Assembly (NCBI GenBank): GCA_964528825.1
Contig: CAZGVB010000021.1
Location: 1-24,437 of the forward strand
DNA length: 24,437 nt
Origin: RGIG5612 sp964528825
GTDB lineage: Bacteria > Bacillota > Clostridia > Lachnospirales > Lachnospiraceae
Direction of reading: 5' to 3'
In this document: in pieces, positions 1 to 7,075 of the stretch
Position numbering within the stretch: the first letter of the stretch is position 1
How the letters are laid out: each line of letters starts with the position of its first letter
Notes under the pieces: generated by a model
Databases searched by the model: none
The model's input: only the letters and a program-made list of their open reading frames with translations
What the model was told of the DNA's origin: nothing
Program-made: the position numbers and the translations under genes

Positions 1-16
1 ATGTTCAGCATTTAAG

Positions 17-76
17 GGGCTGCTGCACTATCGATTTTATATCAATGGTGCGCAGTCTCTTTTCTTACTTTTTGAC
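17..76 (+). terminator. Rho-independent terminator of an upstream gene
   Basis: A left arm beginning GGCTGC at 18 pairs with a right arm ending GCGCAGTC at 57, with one bulged T, about 12 pairs in all. It is followed by a T-rich run (58-73). It would end transcription from a gene lying left of the window. The first 15 bases read in frame to a TAA, which could be the tail of that gene, but too little is present to call it. Confidence 0.6.
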
Positions 77-196
77 AGAAAAGTTCTGACTCTAAACACT
101 GCGAGGTGTGATGATATGCTGCAAAAACGATAGCGAGGCTTTCGCCCGGACGAGCACACCGGCAGTGACGGCGGGTGTGAAATTTTTTTGAAAGTA
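72..196 (+). other. Intergenic stretch with a second terminator-like hairpin
   Basis: No protein-coding frame is convincing here. CACACC (155-160) pairs with GGTGTG (174-179) and is followed by AAATTTTTTT, giving a second intrinsic-terminator-like structure just upstream of the fab promoter. A TTGACA at 72-77 could be a -35 element but lacks a good -10, so a small transcript of about 80 nt ending at 189 is possible but weakly supported. The hairpin may simply insulate the fab promoter from read-through. Confidence 0.35.
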
Positions 197-225
197 TTGA
201 CATAATACCGCAATCAAAATATACT
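197..225 (+). promoter_or_regulatory. Promoter of the fatty acid synthesis operon
   Basis: TTGACA (197-202) is a perfect -35 hexamer. After exactly 17 bases comes TATACT (220-225), five of six matches to the sigma-A -10. Transcription should start near 232, leaving a leader of about 112 nt before acpP. This is the strongest promoter-like match seen in the window. Confidence 0.8.
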
Positions 226-240
226 AATCCGTAAGATTAG
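224..240 (+). promoter_or_regulatory. Palindromic operator overlapping the fab promoter
   Basis: CTAATCCGTAAGATTAG is a perfect inverted repeat with 6-bp arms (CTAATC and GATTAG) around 5 bases. It overlaps the last two bases of the -10 and covers the expected start site, the usual position for a repressor. In Firmicutes, fatty acid operons are controlled by FapR or the MarR-type FabT. The position fits such a regulator, but the arms are not a clear match to either consensus as I recall them, and no regulator gene is in the window. Confidence 0.55.
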
Positions 241-248
241 GTACCCTG

Positions 249-298
249 ATCTGTCAGATGCTATGCCATATGCGGGCACTTATAGGGCTTTGACAGAT
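249..298 (+). promoter_or_regulatory. Leader hairpin upstream of acpP
   Basis: ATCTGTCA (249-256) and TGACAGAT (291-298) are perfect 8-base complements. The helix can gain two more pairs inward, and the enclosed loop can fold further with CTAT (261-264) against ATAG (282-285). The element lies wholly in the predicted 5' untranslated region of the fab operon. It could be a stability or regulatory element; no known RNA family is recognised. Confidence 0.35.
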
Positions 299-343
299 AT
301 GAGAGGACCATACAATGAGATAGGTATGTAAAGGAGAAATATT

Positions 344-568
344 ATGATTTTTGATTTGGTAGCAGAGGTTATTGCCGAGAGAAATGAATGCGATGCAGCA
401 GATATCAAGCCGGAAATGACATTTGAGGAGCTCAATATAGACTCACTCGATACTGTGGATCTTCTGATGCAGCTTGAGGACAAGATCGGCACAGAGATCG
501 AGCTTGATGAGGAAGTTAAGACAGTAGGAGAGCTTGTAGCATTCATAGAACGCAAAACAGGTAAGTAA
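344..568 (+). CDS. acpP: Acyl carrier protein
   Basis: This 74-residue acidic protein is the carrier on which growing acyl chains are held by a phosphopantetheine thioester in type II fatty acid synthesis. The attachment site is the serine of NIDSLD (Ser34), in the usual helix II context, and total length and charge are typical for ACP. The ATG follows a good AAAGGAG ribosome binding site. It is the first gene of the operon and only 2 bases separate its stop from fabK, so it is co-transcribed with the enzymes that use it. The ACP synthase that would activate it is not in the window. Confidence 0.96.
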   Translation: MIFDLVAEVIAERNECDAADIKPEMTFEELNIDSLDTVDLLMQLEDKIGTEIELDEEVKTVGELVAFIERKTGK

Positions 569-570
569 TA

Positions 571-1515
571 ATGATAAGATCGCAAATATGTGAAATGCTC
601 GGCATAAGATATCCCATCTTTCAGGGCGGTATGGCATGGATAGCAGACGGCAGATTGGCATCTGCTGTATCGCAGGCCGGAGGTCTGGGCATCGTGGCTG
701 CGGGAAATGCCTCGGCAGAACGTGTAAGAGAACAGATCCATATAGTCAAAGAGTCTACAGACAAGCCATTTGGACTTAATATCATGCTTCAGAGCCCGCA
801 TACGGAGGATATAGCCTGCCTTGCGGCGCAGGAGAGAGTGCCTGTAGTCACTACGGGTGCGGGCAATCCGTCAAAGTATATGCAGATGTGGAAGGATGCG
901 GATATCAAGGTAATACCGGTTGTTGCATCGGTAGCGCTTGCCAAGCTTATGTCAAGGCTTGGTGCGAGTGCTCTTATAGCCGAGGGCGGAGAGAGCGGAG
1001 GCCATGTAGGAGAGCTGACCACTATGGTCCTGGTACCTCTTATCTGTGATGCCACAGATCTTCCTGTCATTGCTGCCGGCGGGATCGCAGACGGCAGAGC
1101 AGTGGCGGCATCCTTTGCGCTCGGTGCATGCGGAGTTCAGGTAGGGACACGTTTCCTTACGGCATATGAATGCAGCGTCAGCGAGTCATACAAGCAAAAG
1201 GTACTCAAGGCCAATGACCTCAGCACAATGGTCACCGGCAAGAGACTTGGTCATCCCGTAAGAAGCATCAAAACAAAATTCACAAGAGATTATGCGAAGG
1301 CCGAGTTCAGCGGCATCACGGATGAGGAGCTGGCCGGAAGGGCAGCAGGTGCATTTCGTATTGCAGTCCAAGAAGGCGACGCGGACAGAGGCTGCTTTTT
1401 GTGCGGACAGGTAGCTGCACGTGTAAATAAGGAGCAGAGCGCCGCAGAGATCATAGAAGAGATGATGAGCGAGGCAGAGGCTGCCATGAAAGGAGTCTCA
1501 GAGTGGGTAAGATAG
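571..1515 (+). CDS. fabK: Enoyl-ACP reductase II (FabK)
   Basis: FabK is the FMN-dependent enoyl-ACP reductase that performs the last step of each elongation round; it is unrelated to FabI and is insensitive to triclosan. The 314-residue protein has the 2-nitropropane dioxygenase-like TIM barrel: an N-terminal YPIFQGGMAW segment (residues 14-23), the EGGESGGHVGE motif (138-148) with the likely catalytic histidine His145, and AAGGIADGR and GVQVGTRF phosphate/FMN-binding segments. Length is normal. The ATG lies 2 bases after acpP with only a weak AGG upstream, suggesting translational coupling. Its 3' end overlaps fabD by 13 bases. Nitronate monooxygenase shares the fold, but the operon context makes FabK the clear choice. 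Confidence 0.95.
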   Translation: MIRSQICEMLGIRYPIFQGGMAWIADGRLASAVSQAGGLGIVAAGNASAERVREQIHIVKESTDKPFGLNIMLQSPHTEDIACLAAQERVPVVTTGAGNPSKYMQMWKDADIKVIPVVASVALAKLMSRLGASALIAEGGESGGHVGELTTMVLVPLICDATDLPVIAAGGIADGRAVAASFALGACGVQVGTRFLTAYECSVSESYKQKVLKANDLSTMVTGKRLGHPVRSIKTKFTRDYAKAEFSGITDEELAGRAAGAFRIAVQEGDADRGCFLCGQVAARVNKEQSAAEIIEEMMSEAEAAMKGVSEWVR

Positions 1516-2420
1516 CTTTTGTATTTGCAGGACAGGGAGCTCAGGCTCCCGGAATGGGCAGGGCATTATATGAAGGCTTTGCCTCGGCACGTGCCGTATT
1601 TGAGAAGGCTGATGCTATACGCCCGGGTACGTCCATGCAATGCTTTGAAGGCACACAGGAGGAGCTGCGCAATACGGCAAATACTCAGCCCTGTATGTAT
1701 GCCGTGGAGATGGCTGCGGCTGCGGCGCTTGAAGAGTGCGATATCACGGCCGATATGACGGCAGGATTTTCCTTAGGAGAGCTGTCGGCACTCACATATG
1801 CGAAGGTAATGGATATCGAAACGGGAATGAGACTTGTCTCGGCACGCGGAGCATTGATGCAGAAGGCGTCAACGGAGCATAAGACCTCTATGGCAGCAGT
1901 AGTAAAGCTCTCACCGGAGCAGGTCGAGCAAATATGCGCACGGTTTGATGCTGTATATCCGGTCAACTACAATTGCCCCGGACAGATAACATGCTCCGGC
2001 GCAGATGATGAGATGACGGCCTTTGCGGCAGCGGTGAAGGAGGCCGGCGGAAGGGCTATACCGGTGAGCGTGAGCGGAGCGTTCCACAGTCCGTTCATGG
2101 AAAATGCTGCATGTGAATTTAAAAAGCTTATATCAGATGTCACATTTGACGCGGCGAGGATACCCGTGTACGCAAATTATACCGCAAAGCCATATGACAA
2201 TAACATATGCGCGATTCTCGGGCAACAGATAGATCATCCCGTAAAGTGGGAGACGATCATAAGGGGCATGATAGCGGACGGAGCGGATACCTTTATAGAG
2301 CTGGGACCGGGAAAGACATTAAGCGGTTTTATAAAAAAGACAGATAGATCAGTAAGGACATTTCAAGCCTCATCGAAGGATGAGATCGAGGATATTATCT
2401 CACAGGTGAAGATATGCTGA
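1503..2420 (+). CDS. fabD: Malonyl-CoA:ACP transacylase
   Basis: FabD moves malonate from CoA to ACP to supply the elongation substrate. The 305-residue protein starts with the typical KIAFVFAGQGAQ. It carries the nucleophile in GFSLGE (Ser90), an arginine in SARGALMQ (Arg115) and the catalytic histidine in GAFHSPFM (His195). The residue before the nucleophile motif is Phe where most family members have His (GHSLGE), a mild variation. The GTG start at 1503 is supported by AAAGGAG (1488-1494) 8 bases upstream and lies inside fabK, so the genes overlap by 13 bases and are probably translationally coupled. Confidence 0.95.
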   Translation: MGKIAFVFAGQGAQAPGMGRALYEGFASARAVFEKADAIRPGTSMQCFEGTQEELRNTANTQPCMYAVEMAAAAALEECDITADMTAGFSLGELSALTYAKVMDIETGMRLVSARGALMQKASTEHKTSMAAVVKLSPEQVEQICARFDAVYPVNYNCPGQITCSGADDEMTAFAAAVKEAGGRAIPVSVSGAFHSPFMENAACEFKKLISDVTFDAARIPVYANYTAKPYDNNICAILGQQIDHPVKWETIIRGMIADGADTFIELGPGKTLSGFIKKTDRSVRTFQASSKDEIEDIISQVKIC

Positions 2421-3145
2421 AGGGAAAGACAGCCATCATAACAGGAGGCTCAAGAGGAATAGGAGCCGCAATAGCCAAAAAGCTTGCACAGCTTGGCTGT
2501 GATATCGCTATCGTATATGCGGGGAGCACCGAGGCGGCATCTGCGCTTTGCGAGCATTGCCGTAATGAATATCATGTAAAAAGCATCGCATATCAATGTG
2601 ATGTTGCGGACTTTGATGCCGTAAAGGAGCTTATAGCCAAGATCAAGGAAGATTTTGACAATATAGACATACTCGTCAACAATGCCGGCATCAATCGTGA
2701 CGGTCTCATCGCCAGGATGAAGGAAGAGGATTTCGACCGCGTCATAGATACGAATCTGAAGGGAACATTCAATATGATCCGTCATTGCAGCGGCATATTT
2801 ATCAAGAACAGATCCGGCAGAATAGTAAATATCAGCTCGGCTGCAGGCATTATCGGCAATGCGGGTCAGACCAATTACAGCGCCTCCAAGGCCGGCATAA
2901 TAGGGCTCACCAAGTCAGTCGCAAGAGAGCTGGCGCCCCGCGGCATTACATGCAATGCGATAGCACCGGGCTTTGTAGCCACTGATATGACCAAGGATCT
3001 TATAGCAGATGAGAAGGTCAAGGCAATGATCCCGCTCGGCAGAGTAGGCTCTGCAGAGGAGATCGCAGAGGCGGCGGCATTTCTCATTAATGCCGACTAT
3101 ATCACGGGAGAGATCCTCAGAGTCGACGGCGGCGTAGCCATGTAA
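2414..3145 (+). CDS. fabG: 3-oxoacyl-ACP reductase
   Basis: FabG is the NADPH-dependent short-chain dehydrogenase that reduces 3-ketoacyl-ACP. The 243-residue protein has the cofactor motif GGSRGIG (11-17), the NNAG motif (89-92), and the catalytic residues Asn114, Ser142, Tyr155 and Lys159 (NYSASK). The C-terminus ITGEILRVDGG is typical of FabG. The ATG overlaps the end of fabD by 7 bases, with AGGTGA upstream as the ribosome binding site. Other SDRs share this fold; position between fabD and accB settles the role. Confidence 0.95.
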   Translation: MLKGKTAIITGGSRGIGAAIAKKLAQLGCDIAIVYAGSTEAASALCEHCRNEYHVKSIAYQCDVADFDAVKELIAKIKEDFDNIDILVNNAGINRDGLIARMKEEDFDRVIDTNLKGTFNMIRHCSGIFIKNRSGRIVNISSAAGIIGNAGQTNYSASKAGIIGLTKSVARELAPRGITCNAIAPGFVATDMTKDLIADEKVKAMIPLGRVGSAEEIAEAAAFLINADYITGEILRVDGGVAM

Positions 3146-3161
3146 GGGGGCAAAAAAGGAT

Positions 3162-3587
3162 ATGACTGAAGAGAATATAAGAAATTATGCAAAACTTATG
3201 AAGGAGCTTGACCTTACAGGCGTTGAAGTAACAGAAGGCGATACAAAGATCAGACTTGAGAGGGGCGCTTATATGAGACGCCCTGATGCAGAGCCTGTAC
3301 AGGGTGAGTATCTGCAGAAAAAGGACGACGCTGCTCAGGAAAGCGTAGAGTGCACAGACGAGATAAGGTCTCCGATGGTCGGAATATTTTACAGTGCACC
3401 GTCTGAGGATGCGAAGCCTTATGTAAGTGCAGGCGACAGCGTGAAAAAGGGCGATGTGCTTTGCATAATAGAGGCCATGAAGCTTATGAATGAGATAACG
3501 GCCGAAAAAGACGGCACGATTACCGAGATCTGCGCGGTAAACGGTCAGACCGTCGAATACGGAACGGTACTGTTCAAGATCAAATAA
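3162..3587 (+). CDS. accB: Biotin carboxyl carrier protein of acetyl-CoA carboxylase
   Basis: AccB carries biotin between the carboxylase and carboxyltransferase halves of acetyl-CoA carboxylase. The 141-residue protein has a short N-terminal helix, a variable linker (about 35-68) and a C-terminal biotinyl domain with IRSPMVGIFY (68-77) and the biotinylation motif EAMKLMN (104-110), in which Lys107 is the attachment site. The start is preceded by AAAGGA. It needs the BirA ligase encoded at 18333-19316 to become active. Length and motif are typical. Confidence 0.95.
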   Translation: MTEENIRNYAKLMKELDLTGVEVTEGDTKIRLERGAYMRRPDAEPVQGEYLQKKDDAAQESVECTDEIRSPMVGIFYSAPSEDAKPYVSAGDSVKKGDVLCIIEAMKLMNEITAEKDGTITEICAVNGQTVEYGTVLFKIK

Positions 3588-3650
3588 TAGTTTCGCATGA
3601 TCAAAAACAATGCGAAACATATATCCGCAAATACGATAAAGGATAAATAT

Positions 3651-4088
3651 ATGAACAGAGAAGAGATAATGCGGATACTTCCGCACAGAGATAATATGCT
3701 GCTTTTGGACGAGGTGACAAAAGACGGTGAATATGCTCTCGGTGTCTTCAATATAAGAGAGGACGCGTGGTTTTTGAAGGGACATTTCCCGTCCGCACCT
3801 GTAGTGCCGGGCGTCATTCTTTGCGAGATACTCGCACAATCTACTTGCATTCTGCTTGCCGACAAGATGACAGAGGGCAAGATGCCTATGTATACGGGAC
3901 TCAATAATGTGAGATTCAAGTCACCCGTACAGCCCGGAGACAGATTCGAGACCAAATGCCGCATCACGCGCAGCAAGGGACCGTTCTATTTCGGAGAGGG
4001 CGAGGGATATGTGTCCGGAAAGCTGTGCATAAAGGCGGAATTTTCTTTCGCGATCACGGAGAATAAATTATGTTTTCAAAGATCCTGA
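3651..4088 (+). CDS. fabZ: 3-hydroxyacyl-ACP dehydratase FabZ
   Basis: FabZ dehydrates 3-hydroxyacyl-ACP to trans-2-enoyl-ACP. From the ATG at 3651 the 145-residue protein begins MNREEIMRILPHRDNM, the normal FabZ N-terminus. It contains the hot-dog active site GHFP (His45) and PGVILCE (Glu59). An in-frame ATG at 3597 would add 18 residues, but only 3651 has a ribosome binding site (AAAGGA, 6 bases upstream), so the shorter form is preferred. The gene overlaps accC by 19 bases. No FabA-like isomerase is in the window. Confidence 0.94.
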   Translation: MNREEIMRILPHRDNMLLLDEVTKDGEYALGVFNIREDAWFLKGHFPSAPVVPGVILCEILAQSTCILLADKMTEGKMPMYTGLNNVRFKSPVQPGDRFETKCRITRSKGPFYFGEGEGYVSGKLCIKAEFSFAITENKLCFQRS

Positions 4089-5380
4089 TAGCCAACAGGG
4101 GCGAGATAGCCGTAAGGATAATAAGAGCCTGCCGTGAAATGGGTATTTCGACGGTAGCCGTATATTCACAGGCCGACAAGGATGCTCTTCATGTGCAGCT
4201 TGCAGATGAGAGCTATTGCATTGGTCCTGCAAAGGCCGCGGACAGCTATCTCGACGAAGACAAGATCATAAGCGCCGCACTTGTCTCGGGAGCGCAGGCG
4301 ATACATCCGGGATACGGATTTCTTTCGGAGCGGGCGCATTTTGCCGAAAAATGCATGAAATGCGGCATAGTATTTATAGGTCCAGATCCCGAAAGCATGG
4401 AGCGTATCAGCGATAAGACCAATATCAAAAAAATGATGGCTCAGACCGGCCTTCATCCTATCGAGGGAACGGATGCCATAGCATCGCTTGAAGAGGCAAA
4501 GAAGGCGGCGGCACAGATAGGCTATCCTGTCATGCTCAAGGCTTGCGAAGGCGGCGGCGGCAGAGGCATAAGACTGGTAGAGCGCGAGGAGGACCTCGAG
4601 AGTGAGTTCGTGATCGCCACATCCGAGAGTGAGACGGCCTTCGGCTGCGGCGACATATATATAGAAAAATACATATATCCCGCAAGACATATAGAGGTGC
4701 AGATCATCGCAGATGAGGCAGGCAATGTCGTCAGCCTCGGGGATAGAGACTGCTCGGTACAAAGGCATCATCAAAAGCTCATTGAGGAGACACCGTCACC
4801 GGCTGTATCACCGCAGCAGAGAGCAAAGCTTATGCGGGATGTGGCCGATGCTATAAGAAAGATCGGATATGTGGGCGCAGGCACACTCGAATTTCTGCTT
4901 GATAAGCAGGGCAATTTTCATCTGATGGAGATGAATGTGCGTCTGCAGGTGGAGCATTGCGTCACTGAGATGCTGACAAGAGTGGATATGGTAAAGTGGC
5001 AGATAAGAGCGGCCGCGGGGATACCGCTCATATTCAAGCAGGAAGAGATAGATCTGAATGCGGGGACAGCCATAGAATGCCGTATCAATGCTCTTTCCAC
5101 AGGCAAGGTGGAGATGCTCCATGCGCCGGGAGGACCTTTTGTCAGATTCGACAGCTATCTTACAAACGGCAGCGAGATAACTCCCTTCTATGATTCTCTC
5201 TTAGCAAAGGTCATCGTATTTGCTCATACACGCGAGGAGGCGGTACGCAAGATGAGGACGGCGCTTTGCGAGACGGTCATTACCGGGGTTAGGACAAATA
5301 TAGAAGAACAGCTGAATCTGATCTGTGATCCCAAGTTTTTGTCCGGAGAATATGATCTGACATTTATGGAAGGCAGGTAA
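4070..5380 (+). CDS. accC: Biotin carboxylase subunit of acetyl-CoA carboxylase
   Basis: AccC uses ATP and bicarbonate to carboxylate the biotin on AccB. The 436-residue protein (slightly short for the roughly 445-450 usual) has an N-terminal IANRGEIAVRI (7-17), HPGYGFLSE (79-87), the ATP-grasp glycine loop EGGGGRGIR (160-168), DRDCSVQRHHQKLIEE (225-240) and the metal/bicarbonate segment MEMNVRLQVEHCVTEM (286-301). Several near-invariant residues differ: MNTR reads MNVR and EHPVTE reads EHCVTE. The metal-binding Glu and Asn and the adjacent Arg are kept, so it should be active. ATG at 4070 follows GGAG (4058-4061). Confidence 0.95.
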   Translation: MFSKILIANRGEIAVRIIRACREMGISTVAVYSQADKDALHVQLADESYCIGPAKAADSYLDEDKIISAALVSGAQAIHPGYGFLSERAHFAEKCMKCGIVFIGPDPESMERISDKTNIKKMMAQTGLHPIEGTDAIASLEEAKKAAAQIGYPVMLKACEGGGGRGIRLVEREEDLESEFVIATSESETAFGCGDIYIEKYIYPARHIEVQIIADEAGNVVSLGDRDCSVQRHHQKLIEETPSPAVSPQQRAKLMRDVADAIRKIGYVGAGTLEFLLDKQGNFHLMEMNVRLQVEHCVTEMLTRVDMVKWQIRAAAGIPLIFKQEEIDLNAGTAIECRINALSTGKVEMLHAPGGPFVRFDSYLTNGSEITPFYDSLLAKVIVFAHTREEAVRKMRTALCETVITGVRTNIEEQLNLICDPKFLSGEYDLTFMEGR

Positions 5381-5387
5381 TGTGACT

Positions 5388-6242
5388 ATGCCCAGATTGA
5401 GTTTTTTATTTCAGCCGCAAAATGAATTGGAGCACGGCGGACGAAATGAGGCAGGTATATGGGGTGAACCTGAAAAGACATGTCCCAATTGTCACAGGAC
5501 ATATCTTGCAAGCATATTTGAAAAAAATCTTCAGGTCTGCGAATGTGGGCATCATTTCAGAATAAACGCACGCAAAAGGGCAGCTTATCTTGCGGATGAA
5601 GGCAGCTTTGAGGAGCTTTTTGCGGACATCCTGCCAAAGGATACGATCGGTTTTCCGGGATATGAAAAGAAGCTTGAGGCCACAAGGCATGCCAGCGGAG
5701 AAAATGAGGCCGTGATATGTGCACGGGCAAGACTGAATGGTCATGAATGTGCTCTTTTTATCATGGAACCCTATTTCCTTATGGGCAGTATGGGTACGGC
5801 AGTAGGTGAAAAAATAACCTTACTCTTCGAATATGCAACAGAGCATAGACTGCCTGTTATAGGATATTGTGTTTCGGGCGGCGCCAGAATGCAGGAGGGT
5901 CTCACATCCCTTATGCAGATGGCAAAGACGAGCGGAGCCGTAAAGAAACATGGGGATGCGGGACTTTTATATATATCGGTGCTCACAGATCCCACGACAG
6001 GAGGCGTGACGGCAAGCTTTGCCACAGAAGGTGATATCATAATAGCCGAGCCCGGGGCTACGATAGGCTTTGCCGGTGCCAGAGTCATAGAGCAGACGAC
6101 ACGCAAGCTGCTGCCAAAGGGCTTTCAAAAGGCAGAATTCCTGCTTGAGCATGGCTTTATAGACTGTATATCGGAAAGAAGCAGACAGAAGGAGCTGTTG
6201 TCAGATCTGTTGGAGATGCATGAGAGGAGGGATACGGATTGA
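5388..6242 (+). CDS. accD: Acetyl-CoA carboxylase carboxyltransferase subunit beta
   Basis: AccD forms, with AccA, the carboxyltransferase that moves CO2 from carboxybiotin to acetyl-CoA. From ATG 5388 the protein has 284 residues. A GTG at 5382 is in frame, but it sits only 4 bases after the purine-rich GGAAGGCAGG, so the ATG is better spaced. A zinc ribbon lies at residues 32-53, but the second cysteine pair is C-E-C rather than the usual C-X2-C. The crotonase-like carboxyltransferase core follows, with FIMEPYFLMGSMG and GYCVSGGARMQEG around residues 120-170. It overlaps accA by 4 bases. Confidence 0.93.
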   Translation: MPRLSFLFQPQNELEHGGRNEAGIWGEPEKTCPNCHRTYLASIFEKNLQVCECGHHFRINARKRAAYLADEGSFEELFADILPKDTIGFPGYEKKLEATRHASGENEAVICARARLNGHECALFIMEPYFLMGSMGTAVGEKITLLFEYATEHRLPVIGYCVSGGARMQEGLTSLMQMAKTSGAVKKHGDAGLLYISVLTDPTTGGVTASFATEGDIIIAEPGATIGFAGARVIEQTTRKLLPKGFQKAEFLLEHGFIDCISERSRQKELLSDLLEMHERRDTD

Positions 6243-7018
6243 GCAGCGCATATGATATCGTAAAGGCCGCACGAAGCAATGACAGACCTACCTCTCTTGA
6301 TTATATATCAGGTATTTTTACCGATTTTATCGAGCTTCACGGAGACAGGCTTTACGGCGACGATAAGGCCATAGTAGGCGGCATCGCAAAGCTAAAGGGA
6401 ATGCCTTGTACGGTTATAGGCATCGAAAAGGGCAGAAATACAAAGGAACGTATCCAAAGATCCTTCGGAGCTCCGAACCCCGAGGGCTACCGCAAGGCAC
6501 TTAGGTTGATGAAGCAGGCGGAAAAATTCAAAAGACCTGTAATATGCTTTGTGGATACATCCGGCGCATATTGCGGGATAGGTGCCGAAGAGCGAGGCGA
6601 AGGACAGGCGATAGCCGAAAATCTGTGTGAGATGATGACGCTTGAGACACCCGTGATATCCATAGTCATAGGAGAGGGAGGCTCGGGAGGAGCATTGGCA
6701 TTATGTGTCGCGGATGAGGTATGGATGCTTGAAAATGCCATATATTCCGTTATCTCACCCGAGGGGTGCGCAAGCATCCTGTGGAAGGATGCATCAAAAG
6801 CGCCCGCAGCTGCACAGTGCCTGAAGCTTACCGCTGCAGATTCGCTTGAGAGCGGTCTTATAGAGAGGATCATCTCTGAAGAAAATATTGATATGCGAAC
6901 AGAATTCTTTGCGGATATAAGGGATATGCTGTCAGAAAAAATCGGGGAGATCATGACAAAGAGCAAAGAAACCATGCTGAATGACAGATATATGAGATTC
7001 AGAAATATGGGCAGATAG
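6239..7018 (+). CDS. accA: Acetyl-CoA carboxylase carboxyltransferase subunit alpha
   Basis: AccA is the partner of AccD in the carboxyltransferase. The 259-residue protein has the family's FVDTSGAYCGIGAEERG segment (104-120) and the glycine-rich oxyanion segment GEGGSGGAL (145-153), plus VISPEGCASILW further on. The start is a TTG at 6239 that overlaps the accD stop (ATTGA). It is strongly supported by AGGAGG (6225-6230) 8 bases upstream, and no ATG near the expected N-terminus competes. The protein is shorter than the E. coli form at both ends, as is common in Firmicutes. Confidence 0.94.
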   Translation: MSSAYDIVKAARSNDRPTSLDYISGIFTDFIELHGDRLYGDDKAIVGGIAKLKGMPCTVIGIEKGRNTKERIQRSFGAPNPEGYRKALRLMKQAEKFKRPVICFVDTSGAYCGIGAEERGEGQAIAENLCEMMTLETPVISIVIGEGGSGGALALCVADEVWMLENAIYSVISPEGCASILWKDASKAPAAAQCLKLTAADSLESGLIERIISEENIDMRTEFFADIRDMLSEKIGEIMTKSKETMLNDRYMRFRNMGR

Positions 7019-7075
7019 AGACGAGGCCATCTGTTTAAAATACAAAGACCGCATAGTCGGCAATGGGAGTATACA

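Noticed and set aside
3597..3650. Upstream in-frame ATG giving FabZ an extra 18 residues.
   Set aside because: There is no ribosome binding site before 3597, while 3651 has AAAGGA at good spacing and gives the usual FabZ N-terminus.
3117..3839. 240-codon minus-strand frame opposite fabG, accB and fabZ.
   Set aside because: Its translation is rich in Cys, Tyr, Arg and His with no family pattern, typical of an antisense shadow of the three real genes.
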